A DNA stretch of 64,000 bases from Bathynomus jamesi (Eukaryota > Arthropoda > Malacostraca > Isopoda > Cirolanidae): contig JAJOZX010012278.1 of assembly GCA_023014485.1 (NCBI GenBank), positions 25,001-89,000 of the forward strand. The letters run 5' to 3'. This document shows, one piece after another, positions 34,311 to 45,927 of this stretch. The first letter of the stretch is position 1. Each line of letters starts with the position of its first letter. A program made the position numbers and the translations under genes. The notes under the pieces were generated by a model. That model worked only from the letters and a program-made list of their open reading frames with translations. It did not search any database and was not told the origin of the DNA.

Positions 34311-35360
34311 GTAGTACTTCCCCGGTCAAATCTCCTCCTATAGATTATCTCGTCTTAATATTTCACTGCGCGTGTGTAATCTAAAATTTTCAAACCTAAT
34401 ATTTATTAAGATGAGATTTATATTAGTGACGAGAAGTGTCTGAGAAAAAATATATTAGATTTTAAATAATACAAGAAACAATGGTGCGAAAAAAGAGTTC
34501 CTTTCGATAGTTTTCTTGAAGACGCAATTCATACGTTTTGCTTCTAAAATGTCTACAATATAAATATTCAATCAACGTTGCTTGGATTTCTCTGTTCCTA
34601 TAATATCTTGTAAACATTCGTGTTCTAATATAATTAAAGTCTGTCCTAATTTCATTCATTAAATTATAGAAATTTATTAATTATTACTGCTAAGTACTTC
34701 ATATTACTGGATTTTAAATTTAAGGTTGGTAGTATTGCTTTATACGTCAAACAAATGCTGAACTCATCATCTTATGGCAAAAGAAAAGGAAAAGAGAAAA
34801 AATATTTCCTCAAGGAATGGTTTACAGTTGCCATGGGGATTGAGCAAATTGTAGAAGCGGTAAAGAAATGGGATCTAAATGAAAAATTTAATTATCCTTT
34901 ACACAATTATATTTACATCAGAATATCAGATATCAGAACATTAAACTTATATCACAGAGAAAAACAAGTACAGTATGTTGATTATGATTATATATAACAA
35001 ATATTGAAAGACGAATATTCACTCATCGGATATCTTTTAATTGGAATAATGAGCGAGAGTTCAGATAACATCTCGTTCCCAATATAAGGGTATTGGTACT
35101 CTCTTGCAATGTCTAAAAGCATTTTCAACTATTTTCATACCCAAAATTTTCTATTACTGTTTAAAACATTTGAGTTCCTTCGCAAAAAAAAAAAGTGCTC
35201 GAGAAATTGTTAATAAATCTGCATCTTGCACATTAGCTGCATAATATAAAACAAAACTAAATAACATTTCAATAATATTGATTTCTGGGATTCATTTATT
35301 ATTCATATAGGATGCAAATAATGTTGTATCCACTTATTTACAGTAAAATTTTACACACAC
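34311..35360. other. AT-rich DNA with one short repeated block
   Basis: Mostly unassigned. Positions 35022-35085 repeat a block found at 37098-37175 ('TCATCGGATATCTTTTAA' and 'CAGATAACATCTCGTTCCCA'), with an internal deletion here. Confidence 0.5.
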
Positions 35361-35363
35361 ACA

Positions 35364-35411
<48 letters not shown>

Positions 35412-35427
35412 CACACACACACACAGG
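35356..35427. repeat. (CA)n-(TA)n-(CA)n microsatellite
   Basis: CA, then TA, then CA dinucleotide tracts in succession. Confidence 0.9.
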
Positions 35428-36100
35428 ATATATTTCCTTACCTGAGCCATGATTGTTTTCCTAAATGAACTATTTATTATTACTGGGACATATTTATATT
35501 TCGGTTAATTTACTTTCAAATTAACAAAGATTATTTACGGTGAAGATAAACAGGATCTTTAATAGAAAAGGATAAATAATTAGATAATATTGTGTGTAAA
35601 AACACACATACTTCAGACTTTGTAACGGTATTCACTAAATATATTTATATATATAAGTGTTGTTCTATGAATTGTTAAATTAAAATGTCAAACTTCATTA
35701 CAAAATTCAATCATATAATAAATGAAAGGTTGAACTTAAAAAACTGATAAAGACTAACTAATTCCGAAAACTTATTCCGCTAAACTGGCAGTGATTCTGC
35801 CAGCGTCGACACTCAAAGGGTCGAAGAAAAGTTATCGAAATTTCGTGCGTTGTCGTACAAACAGCGCCATTATTCTTCTTGTTCCAAACGTACGACCTGA
35901 ACTTTATCAACATATATATATATAGAGAGAGCCTAAGCTTTATTGAATAGCCTTTAATTTTATGCATGTGTTTACCATACAGTGTGTTATCCTTTTATGG
36001 GAATATCAATTTAAAAATATCATCACTACACGGAATAATTACATTATTCTGTTTTTTATAGAATCGCCTATTGATTCACGGAGTGTAGGAGTAAGTTCTA
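35428..36100. other. AT-rich DNA, nothing recognised
   Basis: No confident feature. A small G/C-richer patch at about 35775-35840 has no recognisable motif. (TA)n starts at about 36103. Confidence 0.4.
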
Positions 36101-36101
36101 G

Positions 36102-36142
<41 letters not shown>

Positions 36143-36145
<3 letters not shown>

Positions 36146-36276
36146 AGCAAACAACCACAGGGAAAAGGAAACACAAAGTCCGAGCGCTTTCGTGATATAT
36201 TCACATTATCAAGGAGGAATATATCACGAAAGCGCTCGGACTTTGTGTTTCCTTTTCCCTGTGGTTGTTTGCTTAT
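36143..36276. repeat. 60-bp perfect palindrome made of Penelope-type ends
   Basis: The arms 36143-36202 and 36217-36276 are perfect complements with a 14-bp loop. Both contain ACGAAAGCGCTCGGAC and a GGAAACACAAAG tract (or complement). The minus strand of the left arm plus loop reads CCTTGATAATGTGA, a short loop, then TCACGAAAGCGC, a hammerhead-like arrangement with a damaged CTGATGA box. Downstream 'CACGTGTTATTTTGTGA' matches the end seen at 11.15-11.2 kb. It is best explained as two head-to-head Penelope-like terminal repeats. Confidence 0.8.
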
Positions 36277-36330
36277 TAATAAGGTCACGTGTTATTTTGT
36301 GATTTTAGTGCATATATATGTGTATATATA

Positions 36331-37029
36331 ACACAGCCCGTGCATGGAACAAGGAACTCTTCTGGGATAATTAAATCCACTATAGTCTGAATAAGTAATG
36401 GTAAATGGCAAATACTAAATTTTTAAACGGATGTGTTTAGTGCCTTGAAAAGTGGACGCTCAAATTTTCCAGTTGAGGTTTAAGTTTTGGATTTTGGCTA
36501 AAAATACAATAGTTACCCTTTTTATTTGATTTATTCGATCCGACGTAAATGCAATGAGTTTCTTGCGTATATTGAGGTTCTGAATGTAGCTGTCTTGGGT
36601 AAGCTTTGAATCCTAGACTCCGTCTCAAAGCTGGGTCCAACCTGCTTAGCATAGTTGCTCAGTAGATAGCTGGTGAGGGAAGCTAGTAACCCGTTGCTCC
36701 AAGTTGGGTTTCCATCATGAAATAAAAAAGAAAAACTTTAGTATTTACCATTACTTATTCGGACTATAGTGGATTTAATTATCCCAGAAGAAACCCTGGA
36801 TCACCTGAAGATCAGGGCCCCCGGCCTTCGTTAGTTAGCCTTATATGGCTAACTAACGAAAATATCACGACTTAACCTAACCAATCGTTAGGTCAACTGT
36901 ACGCCCTTGACGATTGGTTAGGTTAAGTCGTAATATTTTCGTTACTTAGCCTTATAAGGCTAACTAAAGAAGGCTAGGGGCTCCGATCTTCAGGTGATCC
37001 GAAACCCTTGTTCCATGCACGGTCTGTGT
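36331..37029. mobile_element. Compound hairpin element (ACACAG...CTGTGT)
   Basis: Outer inverted repeat of 24 bp with one mismatch (36331-36354 with 37006-37029, 'CCGTGCATGGAACAAGG'). A second inverted pair joins 36361-36406 with about 36744-36787. A third forms a hairpin of about 205 bp (36798-37003) whose arms contain GATCACCTGAAGATC, the small palindrome GTTAGTTAGCC/GGCTAACTAAC and CTTAACCTAACCAATCG. The intervening 36410-36740 is unique and unassigned. No target duplication is clear because the flanks are (TA)n. Confidence 0.8.
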
Positions 37030-37030
37030 A

Positions 37031-37098
<68 letters not shown>
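37030..37098. repeat. (TA)n microsatellite
   Basis: About 60 bp of uninterrupted TA. Confidence 0.95.
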
Positions 37099-37100
<2 letters not shown>

Positions 37101-37530
37101 TCATCGGATATCTTTTAACTGGAATAATGAGCAAGAGGAAATTCTTCTAAAACTTCAGATAACATCTCGTTCCCAATATAAAATAGTTTCGGTGCGCAAT
37201 GGAACATTGTTCGAAGACACCCATATTCCATTATCTAAGATTATTGTTTATTTATTGCTGGGCAAAGAATACCTTTCAACCTTTCAAATGTTCCGTGCGA
37301 TGATTCCTCATATTTCACGAAGGGCAAGCTTGTCGCCCCTCCTCAAACAAAATTTTGTGATCATGAACTCAGAATTAAAACCGACGCAGTAATAGCCTAT
37401 AACAACTATTTAAGAGAGGTGAGTTGCATTATCCTAACTTATAATATGCATCTTTCAGGGTTGTGCTGATACAGTATTGAAAACCACCGTGAAAGACGAT
37501 GTTAAGCGAAATTTCAAACTTTTCTTTAAA
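37099..37530 (+). pseudogene. Possible Merlin/IS1595-type transposase fragment with intron
   Basis: A frame through 37099-37392 has 'SRSQYKIVSVRNGTLFEDTH' and 'LSKIIVYLLL', resembling the zinc-ribbon-to-helix region that precedes the DDE domain in ISXO2/IS1595 proteins. After a change of frame it reads 'NNYLREV'. A GT-AG interval (about 37419-37459, GTGAGT to TTTCAG) would join this to 'CADTVLKT', giving an 'xxYLRE-CADxxL' junction typical of the family. The catalytic domain is not found downstream. Confidence 0.4.
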
Positions 37531-37689
37531 TGCTAGGCTAGCAGGATACATATAGTTTACTTTCTATTTTAGTTAGGTTACGGTTTATATATCTTAGTTT
37601 CGGTTAATTTCTGCATTTAAGAAAAGACCAAAATTGAATTCTGCGCATAAAATTACATAAAAAGTGTATTTCTTTTTATTAAAAATCAG

Positions 37690-38285
37690 CAGTGAATAAA
37701 ACCGAGAAGATCAAAACCAACAGAAGGAGAAAAAGCTCAAGTAGTGTTGCTAGTTTCCGAATGGTACTCTCAGTTTGCACTTTCAATGAGAATAAAATGT
37801 TCTAGATGGGCCATGCAAACGACACCGAAACCATTCAAAGACATCAAAAGTTATTCAGACCATTCACGTAGTGGTCGAAAAAGTGCAATAGCTAATCGTA
37901 GGACAGGATCGAATGTTGAAACGGCTGTCCATCACAAATCCTAAAAAAACATTTTCATAACTTTCATTCTGATTTTCAACAGACCACTGGAATTTGTATT
38001 TCTCAAAGAATCGTAAGAAGACTTGCTGAAACGGGGCTCAAAGGCTGAAAGACGAGGAATAAACCATGGCTGTCAGAGGTCAATCGCAAAAAAAAAACTG
38101 CACTGGGAAAAGGAATGACAACATTGGACATTTGGGCAACGCTCTTTGGTCCGAAGAAATTAACTTTGAGGCAGTGATGGAAATGGGGGGACACGCTGGT
38201 ACAATTTGCAGTTGTAACTGATGGAGCATCAGCAATGGTAGGACGAAAATCAGGGGTTGCAAAACTATTTCTTGATGACATATAT
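37690..38285 (+). pseudogene. Tc1-like N-terminal remnant joined to a hAT scrap
   Basis: About 37840-38130 reads in shifting frames as a Tc1-type DNA-binding region: 'HSRSGRKSAIANRRTGSN', 'TTGICISQRIVRRLLAETG' and 'PWLSEVNRKKKTALGKG'. Then 38195-38280 reads 'VVTDGASAMVGRKSGVAK', a hAT second-Asp block. The E1 element begins directly after. Both are fossils. Confidence 0.6.
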
Positions 38286-38289
38286 AATA

Positions 38290-41200
38290 GGGTGGAGCGA
38301 AAAATACTTTTTTTCTAGTATGAAGTTCTAATAGTGATTAAAAGTTGCATTTAGTAGACGATATATACCTGCCAGAATATGAGTTCATTTGTTTAATATT
38401 TTCAGCTGCCACCAGGGGGCTAAAGTTAACACAATTTTGGGTAAAAAGGAAAAAAATGCTTCTATTTTAGGTTTATCAAACTATTATAAAATTTTATCTT
38501 AGAATTATCTAATAGTTTGATTAAGATTGTTAAATGATAAGAATTCATTTTGTAAAAATGCCTTTTCATATGCTTAATATCTTCAGCTGCCACAAGATGG
38601 CTGAAGTTAACTTAAAATGACAATTAAATAGTATGATTCTGTATTTACTTGAAAAAGGGAACAGTAATAAATTAGGATGTCTCTCCTCCTTTATACTGGC
38701 TTGAGACAGTTAAGAAACGTTATTTCGTGCCTTAGCGGAGTTACCACCCTTTCCCCAACCAACCTCCCTCTAGAAAGGGTTCTTGCTGAAGACTATTTAG
38801 TAATTTGCTTTTGTGTCAAATTTTGGCTGTTTTTTCCTTGATTCTAATGTAGCACGAATCCAACCGTCTCTGTTTGTAGGTCCGCAGACTGATTCAGCAG
38901 CGTCTGTAACGAGCTTGACGCATCTCTCTACGGCTTGTGTATGACATGGAAACTGAAATAATTCTGAATGAAGAGTAGTACCATGTTTGATGCATGATTC
39001 AATATCATCAAGAGAAACTCCTTTGGTTATCGGTGGTTCTGCTATCTGAAAATCTTGCCACATAATGAGATCTGTATAGTCTTTGGCATAAAAATTTATT
39101 TCTGGCACCTTAAAATACCTGATAACATCTGTTTCTTGAATGCATGCCCTTGCTTTTATGATACGCCTAAATCCCAACTGACGCACATGCTCCCTTTCAT
39201 CAGCTGTCATTGCAATGAGAATGTTTTCTTGATTTGCGTAATTTGCATTTCGCTGAATGATTGAGTCATGTACTCTCCTAAGCTCTTCACGGAGATACCG
39301 GCTTCTTGCAATCATATGCCACATATGTTTAGCACCATATTGGCATAATGGTTTACGCTTTATCTGAAACCACATTGGTGCGTATACCCTAACAATGAAA
39401 GTAGCTAATTCTTGTAAATTGCCTGAAGGATTCTCTGTGCTTGCATATAACCGCAGAGTCCTGTTTGCTGTGGTGAGCCACCTTGAATGTGATATATTGC
39501 CTGGACTCTTATGACTAAGACTCTTTGAGAATGTTCCACTTGATATAGCCTTGTGAATTTCAAGAAGGTATTTCTGGTCAGTACTTATGTCATCTACATC
39601 AACTTCACACATGTCCTCTTGAATTTCAATGGGTTTGAAGTTAACTATGGGAAGCTTTTCACAGTCTGAAAGTGCTCGGCCAATTTCTCCTGAAAATGCT
39701 CTTGGTCCAGTAGTGGTACCATCCAAGTGATGAAACAGATGGCGCAATGGAAGTTCATTAAGGTGTAAAGGCATATCAGCCACTGCAATGGCTTATTAAA
39801 GGCTTCTTCCAGTAATCTTATTGTGCCTCCAATACTACCAGTGTTAACCACTGTCGAATCACAGCCAACTGCAACGATGTTCCCTATATCAACATTCCTT
39901 TCTTTCAAGCAATTCACTAGCGCTGTGCAAATGTATTTAGCTTTGCTACTGGAAGGTGTCACATGTGCAAAGTACAGAGAGTGTGGTTCAGATATTATGC
40001 TGATATGCCCTTCGCGTTTGGTTCTTTGGTGGTTATAGCCATCACTCTCCTGGACTTGAATCATTGTTTTATCCTTTCTGCCATCAAAGTATAATCTCCA
40101 CATGGTTTTTGGCTCTTCTATCTGTTGTAGTTCCTTTCTCTGTTTTTGTCTTTCACGTCTTAGCTTACTTCTGTCTATAATATTCCCTTTGTCTTCGGGA
40201 GTAACAATTTTAAGATCTGCCAATACTGCAGAAGCAATAGCAGCCCCAGCTCTGTCCGACATTTTAAATCTATCACAAGTAATTGCTAATGAAGGCAGTG
40301 GCTCACGCATCTGTTGTTCTGATATTACATATTGAGTCGAGGTTGTATCTTCCTCATTATCTTCAGATATCTCTTCTAGTTGTTGAAGTTCACTTGTCTC
40401 TGTTTCGATTTGTAAGTTGGACGTATTGGTTATAGCAGCACTAGTTGTTTGTGAGGATTCCAGACGTGCTTTTTGCATTTCCTTTCGATGTTCTCTTGCT
40501 TGTAATCGTCTTGTGTGTGCTATGTCAATGCTTCCTATCACCATTATTAGGCGTGTTCGTTGGTCATTTAAAAAATCCTGCTCTTTTGAGGGACTTCCTT
40601 ACTCTTTTCACATGAGCATCTCCTAAACTCCTTACATTTGCAGGTGCAGATGTCAAACAAAGTGCATTTTGAAGAGTTTTCAAATTCTTCAAGCTGATTT
40701 TTGTACTTAGGCTGATCCTTGCGTGACTTGTATGGCTTTAATAAGGACCTGTATTTATCATGGTACACTCGCATCATCTGTAAAACGCGTGTATGTGAAA
40801 CTATTGGCAAAGAGGCCTTCTTCCAAATATTTTCTACCTTTTTGGAAACTGCCTCTGCTATTTCAGAAAATGAAGGCTCCTTGTTATTCATCTGCTCCTT
40901 CACTAAATGTTTTGTGAACAGGTAATCTTTCATAATGCAGTTATAAGTTGGTAGTTGCATATCACTCATCTCACAAGGTACTTCAAATATGGCACACTTC
41001 ATATGTTCTCTAGTGAAATGTTTATATTTAGTATTTGATGCCATAATATTTTTAAGAAAAATTCACAATCACAAAATATCCTGTAACATCAAAACATTAT
41101 ATAATTAATATATAAAATATATTTATAAGTATATATAATATATTATATAAATATATAATATATTATATAAATAAACTAAAATTATATAATACATTATAAC

Positions 41201-41762
41201 AAGCATTTTATAATAAAATCAATATTATCTCTATATAAATCACTTTAAAATAGTTTTATAATATTCCGATCATATTAAAAACTCTCCGATCAACTGAGCG
41301 ACTAGGCCTACTACCTAAGAAGACAAGTGTTAACACACTGTTCTAATGACTCACAGAAAGAAATTCCTTCACACCAAAACCCTCCCCCACAACCCTCCCC
41401 AAACCCTCCCCCACAACATTCAGTGTAGTCTTAACATGACTCAGTTACTCTAAATTGTGTTAACTTCAGCTCTCTTGTGGCAGCTGAAAAGGCATTTTAC
41501 AAAACGAATTCCTATCATTTAAGAATCTTACTCAAACTATTAGATAATTCTAAGATAAAATTTTATAATAGTTTGACAAACCTAAAATAGAAGCATTTTT
41601 TTCCTTTTTACACAAAATTGTGTTAACTTTAGCCCCCTGGTGGCAGCTGAAAATTTTAAACAAATGAACTCATATTTTTGCAGGCGTATTTTGTCCACTA
41701 AATGCAACTTTTAATCACTATTAGAACTTCATACTAGAAAAAAAGTATTTTTCGCTCCACCC
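38290..41762 (-). mobile_element. E1: 3.47-kb DNA transposon with ~325-bp inverted repeats
   Basis: Ends GGGTGGAGCGAAAAATACTT (38290) and its complement (to 41762), each flanked by TA (38288-38289, 41763-41764). The inverted repeats extend about 325 bp with high identity (to about 38618 and from about 41440). Each repeat contains two copies of a CAGCTGCCAC-x-AG...GAAGTTAAC-type motif (38403 and 38583 on the left; about 41461-41489 and 41623-41651 on the right). One minus-strand transposase gene fills the middle. I do not recognise the superfamily from its ends. Confidence 0.85.
38797..41044 (-). pseudogene. E1 transposase, C(2)H-type RNase-H fold, two indels
   Basis: Begins at ATG 41044 ('MASNTKYKHFTREH'). 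Order: an N-terminal helical part ('VENIWKKASLPIVSHTRV'), a Cys-rich module 'LFDICTCKCKEFRRCSCEK', a basic/acidic linker, then an RNase-H-like core. The core has 'MWRLYFDGRKDKTM' (likely first Asp), 'VAVGCDSTVVNTGSIGG' (second Asp), 'HLNELPLRHLFHHLDG' (C(2)H region) and 'SHSRWLTTANRTLRLY'. The C-terminus contains 'HTQAVERCVKLVTDAAESV' (candidate Glu) and ends at 38797. Single-base shifts lie near 40575 and near 39770. Otherwise it would be about 740 residues. E2 and E3 have the same order. Confidence 0.8.
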
Positions 41763-41796
41763 TAATATATAAGGCATCATTATTTATATATATACA

Positions 41797-42466
41797 CAGG
41801 GTGTCAAATTATTCACCCCATTATAAGCCTTAATAAACTCGTTATTATAGGAGCTATCTTAAAACGGTTTGCAGCAATTAATAACACAAGAAATTTTTGT
41901 TTTAATTCAGTAAGCCTCCACGTGAGCCCCATTGGTAGCACGCAGAACATCAAGGCGATAGATGATTTCGTTCCAAACATTAAGAAGCATGTCTTGCGTA
42001 ATGGAAGCTAATGTCTCTTCAATCCGGTGTCTTAATTCTGTTATTAACCTTCTTTGCATACACACTGTCCTTGTGTAGCCCCATAAAAAGAAATCCAGAG
42101 GCGTGATATCCGGGGAACGAGGAGGCCATGGAATAGGGCTATCTCGCCCGATCCAACGAGAAGGGAACTTTTCATTGAGGAGCCTCCGACTTCTAATCCC
42201 CAGCTCCTTTCTGATGTAGCACACTGCCAGTTTCTTGAAATTGTTTCAGCCATCGCTCGAGTGATTGCTTTGTTGGTGGAGTTTTCTTATATTCCTTCCG
42301 AAAACGTCTCTGGAGAGACGTAATTGGAGATTTGGTTTCCCACATCCACAGCACACACATTGCTTTCTCCTTCACTGTCGCCATTGTGCCCCTAGTGGAT
42401 GTTCTGCGAAATAAAGAAAAAAATTTCTTGAGTTGTGTTATTAATTGCCGCAAACCGTTGTCGTTT
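41797..42466 (-). mobile_element. MAR-6: DD41D mariner, middle deleted and right end lost
   Basis: The left end CAGGGTGTCAAATTATTCAC starts at 41797. Subterminal sequence 'AAACGGTTTGCAGCAATTAA' (from 41867) recurs inverted at about 42436-42462, so the right end should lie some 70 bp further but is missing. Coding is on the minus strand. Confidence 0.8.
41907..42386 (-). pseudogene. MAR-6 transposase, catalytic middle missing
   Basis: The N-terminal piece starts at 'MATVKEKAMCVLWMWE' (42386) with a first helix-turn-helix ending at 'FQETGSVLHQKG'. A deletion then leads to the C-terminal piece with 'RRLLNEKFPSRWIG', the third Asp 'SPDITPLDFFLWG', and the end 'RATNGAHVEAY' (41907). The first and second Asp are gone. 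The two pieces overlap in different frames near 42193-42224. Confidence 0.85.
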
Positions 42467-42844
42467 CATCTATGAAATGTGAAAATCAAAGAAATGCATT
42501 TTGATAAAATATCAGAATGTGAATTTAGCTTTTGTTTTTAATTTTTTCTGTTGTCGCTTCATGCGTAAAATCCCGTATGCGGCATAAGCACAACCAAAAC
42601 AAAGCAAACCCAAAATTATTAACTTGTTTCTCTAAGCATAAATATCAACGTTTTGCTTGTATTTTTATATAATTATTAATTATGCATCTTTATTAAAAAT
42701 AATGGTAAAATATTATATTTCCTGTGACCGTTGACTCTTATTTCTTACATATTGCTATTCGCATTAACACTTTTCATTATGTCTCAGATTTTCCGGTGTA
42801 AATAATGCAGAAAGCGAAAACAAGACACCTGACCCGAAACAAAA
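42467..42844. other. Unassigned DNA between MAR-6 and E2
   Basis: AT-rich. It should contain the left end of E2, but no GGGCGGGTC-type terminus was found, so that end may have been lost together with the right end of MAR-6. Confidence 0.4.
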
Positions 42845-45501
42845 GTGAAGAAAAGTATGGAGGTGGTCCTTGTGAATTATTTATTAATGACCGAACCAAG
42901 CACTTACAGGCAGCTGATTCAATACTATTATGACCTTAATCATGCTAACCCTGGCGCAGATTTTTGGGCCTTAGTGCAGCAAGTTAGCAAGGATTTAAAA
43001 TCCATTTGGTCTTCAGTGAATCCGAGGCTGCCTTTGATTAATGACAAATTCATTGACAGAAAGGCTAAAGACCTACTCAATCTTGTGAGACATTAATCGC
43101 AAGCATGCTAAGGCAAGTGTCAAGCGAAATCTGATGCTAACTTGGACAAACTTTTTGATATTTCTGCCTGTTCCTGTTCTTTGGATATTTTGCCTTGCAG
43201 TGATTCAAGAGTATACTGTAAGAAAGACAAGTGTACACAAGAACAACACATCTGTGTTTGCCCTGGAAATGCAAAGGTGCCACTTGAAGAGCGTACCTTC
43301 GTGATCAGCAATCCAAAACAGGTCCTAAGGGTGCATACCAGCTGTCTTCAGTGGACACAGCTGCTGTCAAAAGAGACAGGAACACCAAACAAGGACAGCA
43401 ACATGTACTACCTCAGGAGGAAGTTGAGCTAGTAGGATCTTTCATACAGCCTACAGAGTTGCCTAAACTTACAAGCAGTTCATCTGGTGGCGAGGTTAGT
43501 TTCCTTTTATTTATATTAATTATATATAATTATAAATAAATAAATAAATAAATAAATATAAATAAATAAAATAAATAAATAAAAATAAATAAATTAAATA
43601 AATAAATAAACAGAAAATGCATTAATATTTTCCATTTATTTTCAGGAAGGAGAAGATGAATGGCAGCCTAGAAAGAGGCCTTCAGGAGAATACAGCCTTT
43701 TAAAGTTTCCCAGATATGCTATGGAACTTGTCAGAGGTGAATGTTCATCAAATCTGGGCGCAGCTCTTGGGAATGCCTTGCTCCATGACATCAAACACCT
43801 ACTGAGACCTGAAGTTGACATCAAACACCTACTGAGACCTGAAGTTGACATCAAACACATCATGATTGACAAGTGCAAATTAGACAGGGCCAAAGCCCAA
43901 ATTAGGGTAGTTAGTGAGGGTGTGGAATCAGAGAAAAAGAGAGAGCTCATTTGTGTTGGTGTGGATGGGAAGGTTGACGAGAATACCATGACTTACAAAG
44001 AAATAGAGACACCTGAAGGGGAACCTGTTCTCAGAAAGTGTTGACGCAGAACATCACCTCACCGTCACCTATGAAAATGGAAAATCTCCTGGCGCCTACT
44101 TGACCCACAGAACAATTCCTGTTATAGGCGCCACTGGTGAGGTCCTTGCTCAGGAGACATTCAGTGTTCTTTAAGAATATAATAGCCTTGAAAGTATCCG
44201 AGCCATTCTTCTTGATAATACCACAACCAACACTGGCTGGAAGAGTGGTTTAGTGGTAAAACTTGAAGAAACTCTGGGGAGGAAACTGCCCACTATTGGT
44301 TGCGCACTGCATCAGAATGAACTCCCACTAAAAGCTCTTTCAAAAAAATGGATGGAGTGACAACTGGCCCAAGAAGTTTCAGCGGGCCCCTTGGGCAAAG
44401 GTGCGCAGATATCCAGGATGAACCTCAGGTACAGTTTGAAGCTGTGGAAACTCCAATCATTGAAGGGTACATTTCAGAGGAAGTATTGAAAGACCTGGCA
44501 TGATCAAAGGCTTCTGTATGAGTATTGCAGAGGGATCGGATCAGGAAGAGTAGATGACAGATGGGCTGCTTGGAAGATTGGTCCACTTAACCATGCAAGA
44601 TGGTTAACTCTTGCCATACGACTTCTTTGTTTGTACACAAGAGACAACAGACCAAACCTGAATTTGAAAAAGTTAGTCCATTACATTGTTCGAGTTTATG
44701 CTCCTGCATGGTTTGAGATAAAGGCATCCTCTAAGCTGCATGATTCTCCTCGCATCCTCTTCTCTGTTATCAGCCGACTGAGGCTGATTCCATTTGATGA
44801 TGTGAAACGCATTGTAAAGCAGAACATCCAGGGTAATGTTTTCTGCCTCCGACCTGAGAACATCCTCTATGCCATGGTGAAAGATGAAGAAGACAGAATC
44901 AGGAATCTTGGGCTTCAGACTATACTCTCAGACACAGGTAAATTTTGCGCTTCTTGTAATTTTTTTTTTTTTTTTTTTTTTTTTTGCCAAAGCTGAGTTA
45001 TTCTCCAAAAAATGTCGAAAAAATATTATAATTGTCACTTTAAGTGGGTAATTTGTTTGTATTATTAAAACGGCAATATTTGAGTACTATTTTTCATTCA
45101 TATTTATATTTTTATTTATATTTTCATTTTTCATTTATAGAATGGAGAGCAACCAGGAAGCAGGGAAGAAAATTCCCCAGGTGAATTGGAATGCAAATCA
45201 CTGGCATGAGCTCATCGACCTCACTGACCCTGATGTCATGGAACCACCTACCACACAGCACCTATCTGATGAAGAAATCCAGTCATTCATGGACACGAAC
45301 ACTAAGCCAGACATTCCAGACTTGCCTTCTCACTCTCAGTGTGTTGAGAGGAGTGTGAAATTAGTGACAGAGGCTTCCCATACTGTGTACCGGTTCGAAA
45401 CTCGTCGCAGATGTATCCTTACTAAAGTACTGAGCAGGAAGATGCGTCCTACATTTATGTCAAAAGGACATTTTTCTCAATCTTATGATTTATATGAATA
45501 G
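42845..45501 (+). pseudogene. E2 transposase with introns, degraded
   Basis: The order is that of E1. 'KDLKSIWSSVNPRLPLIND' is the helical N-terminus. 'LFDISACSCSLDILPCSDS' and 'DKCTQEQHICVCP' form the Cys module. A GT-AG intron follows 'SSSSGGE' (about 43496-43645, containing AAAT repeats). The core has 'LICVGVDGKVDEN' (first Asp), 'ILLDNTTTNTGWKSGL' (second Asp), 'IGCALHQNELPLKALSKKW' (clear C-x-x-H) and 'NHARWLTLAIRLLCLY'. A second GT-AG interval lies about 44937-45140. The end has 'SHSQCVERSVKLVTEASHTV'. A 30-bp tandem duplication (about 43789-43850) repeats 'DIKHLLRPEV'. Frameshifts occur near 43096, 44040 and 44500. Confidence 0.78.
43540..43612. repeat. (AAAT)n tract inside an E2 intron
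   Basis: Imperfect AAAT tandem repeat located between the predicted splice sites. Confidence 0.85.
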
Positions 45502-45924
45502 TTTTTCTTTTTACATGAGAACATGTGATTCCTTTGGATTTATCACCTTTTGAAAGTATTTTTTCAAGTTTTGTAGCCAAAATATGTGAATAAATTAGCA
45601 AAAATGCATGTTTTTTCAACGAAATTTTATCACTTTACAGTTAAAACACATGATATACATTAGGCATTGTCTCCTCTTGGGATAGAAAATGATATTGAGT
45701 TGCTACATCTATAATTAGTTAATATTGTCTTCAAAAATGACGAGTTTACCTATTGCGTATGACGAAAATTGGGTCAAAAACCATAACAAACTTTAATTGC
45801 AAATCCGCAAGCAGGCCCTTATCGGTTTGCTCCAAAAAATTTTTTGGGTTCATTTCTCAACCAAACCTAACTACTCGGCACTTATTCACCTTGCGATTTC
45901 AAAAGTGGAAAATTGACCCGCCCT

Positions 45925-45927
<3 letters not shown>

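Larger units (their letters stand above)
42845..45923 (+). mobile_element. E2: second member of the E family, left end lost
   Basis: The right end is GACCCGCCC|TA at 45923 (read inward: GGGCGGGTCAATTTTCC), matching the GGG[T/C]G terminus of E1 and E3. The coding strand is plus, opposite to E1. A long AT-rich 3' region (45502-45923) precedes the terminus. Confidence 0.7.

Noticed and set aside
34755..34997. 80-codon plus-strand frame
   Set aside because: Biased AT-rich composition and no recognisable domain.
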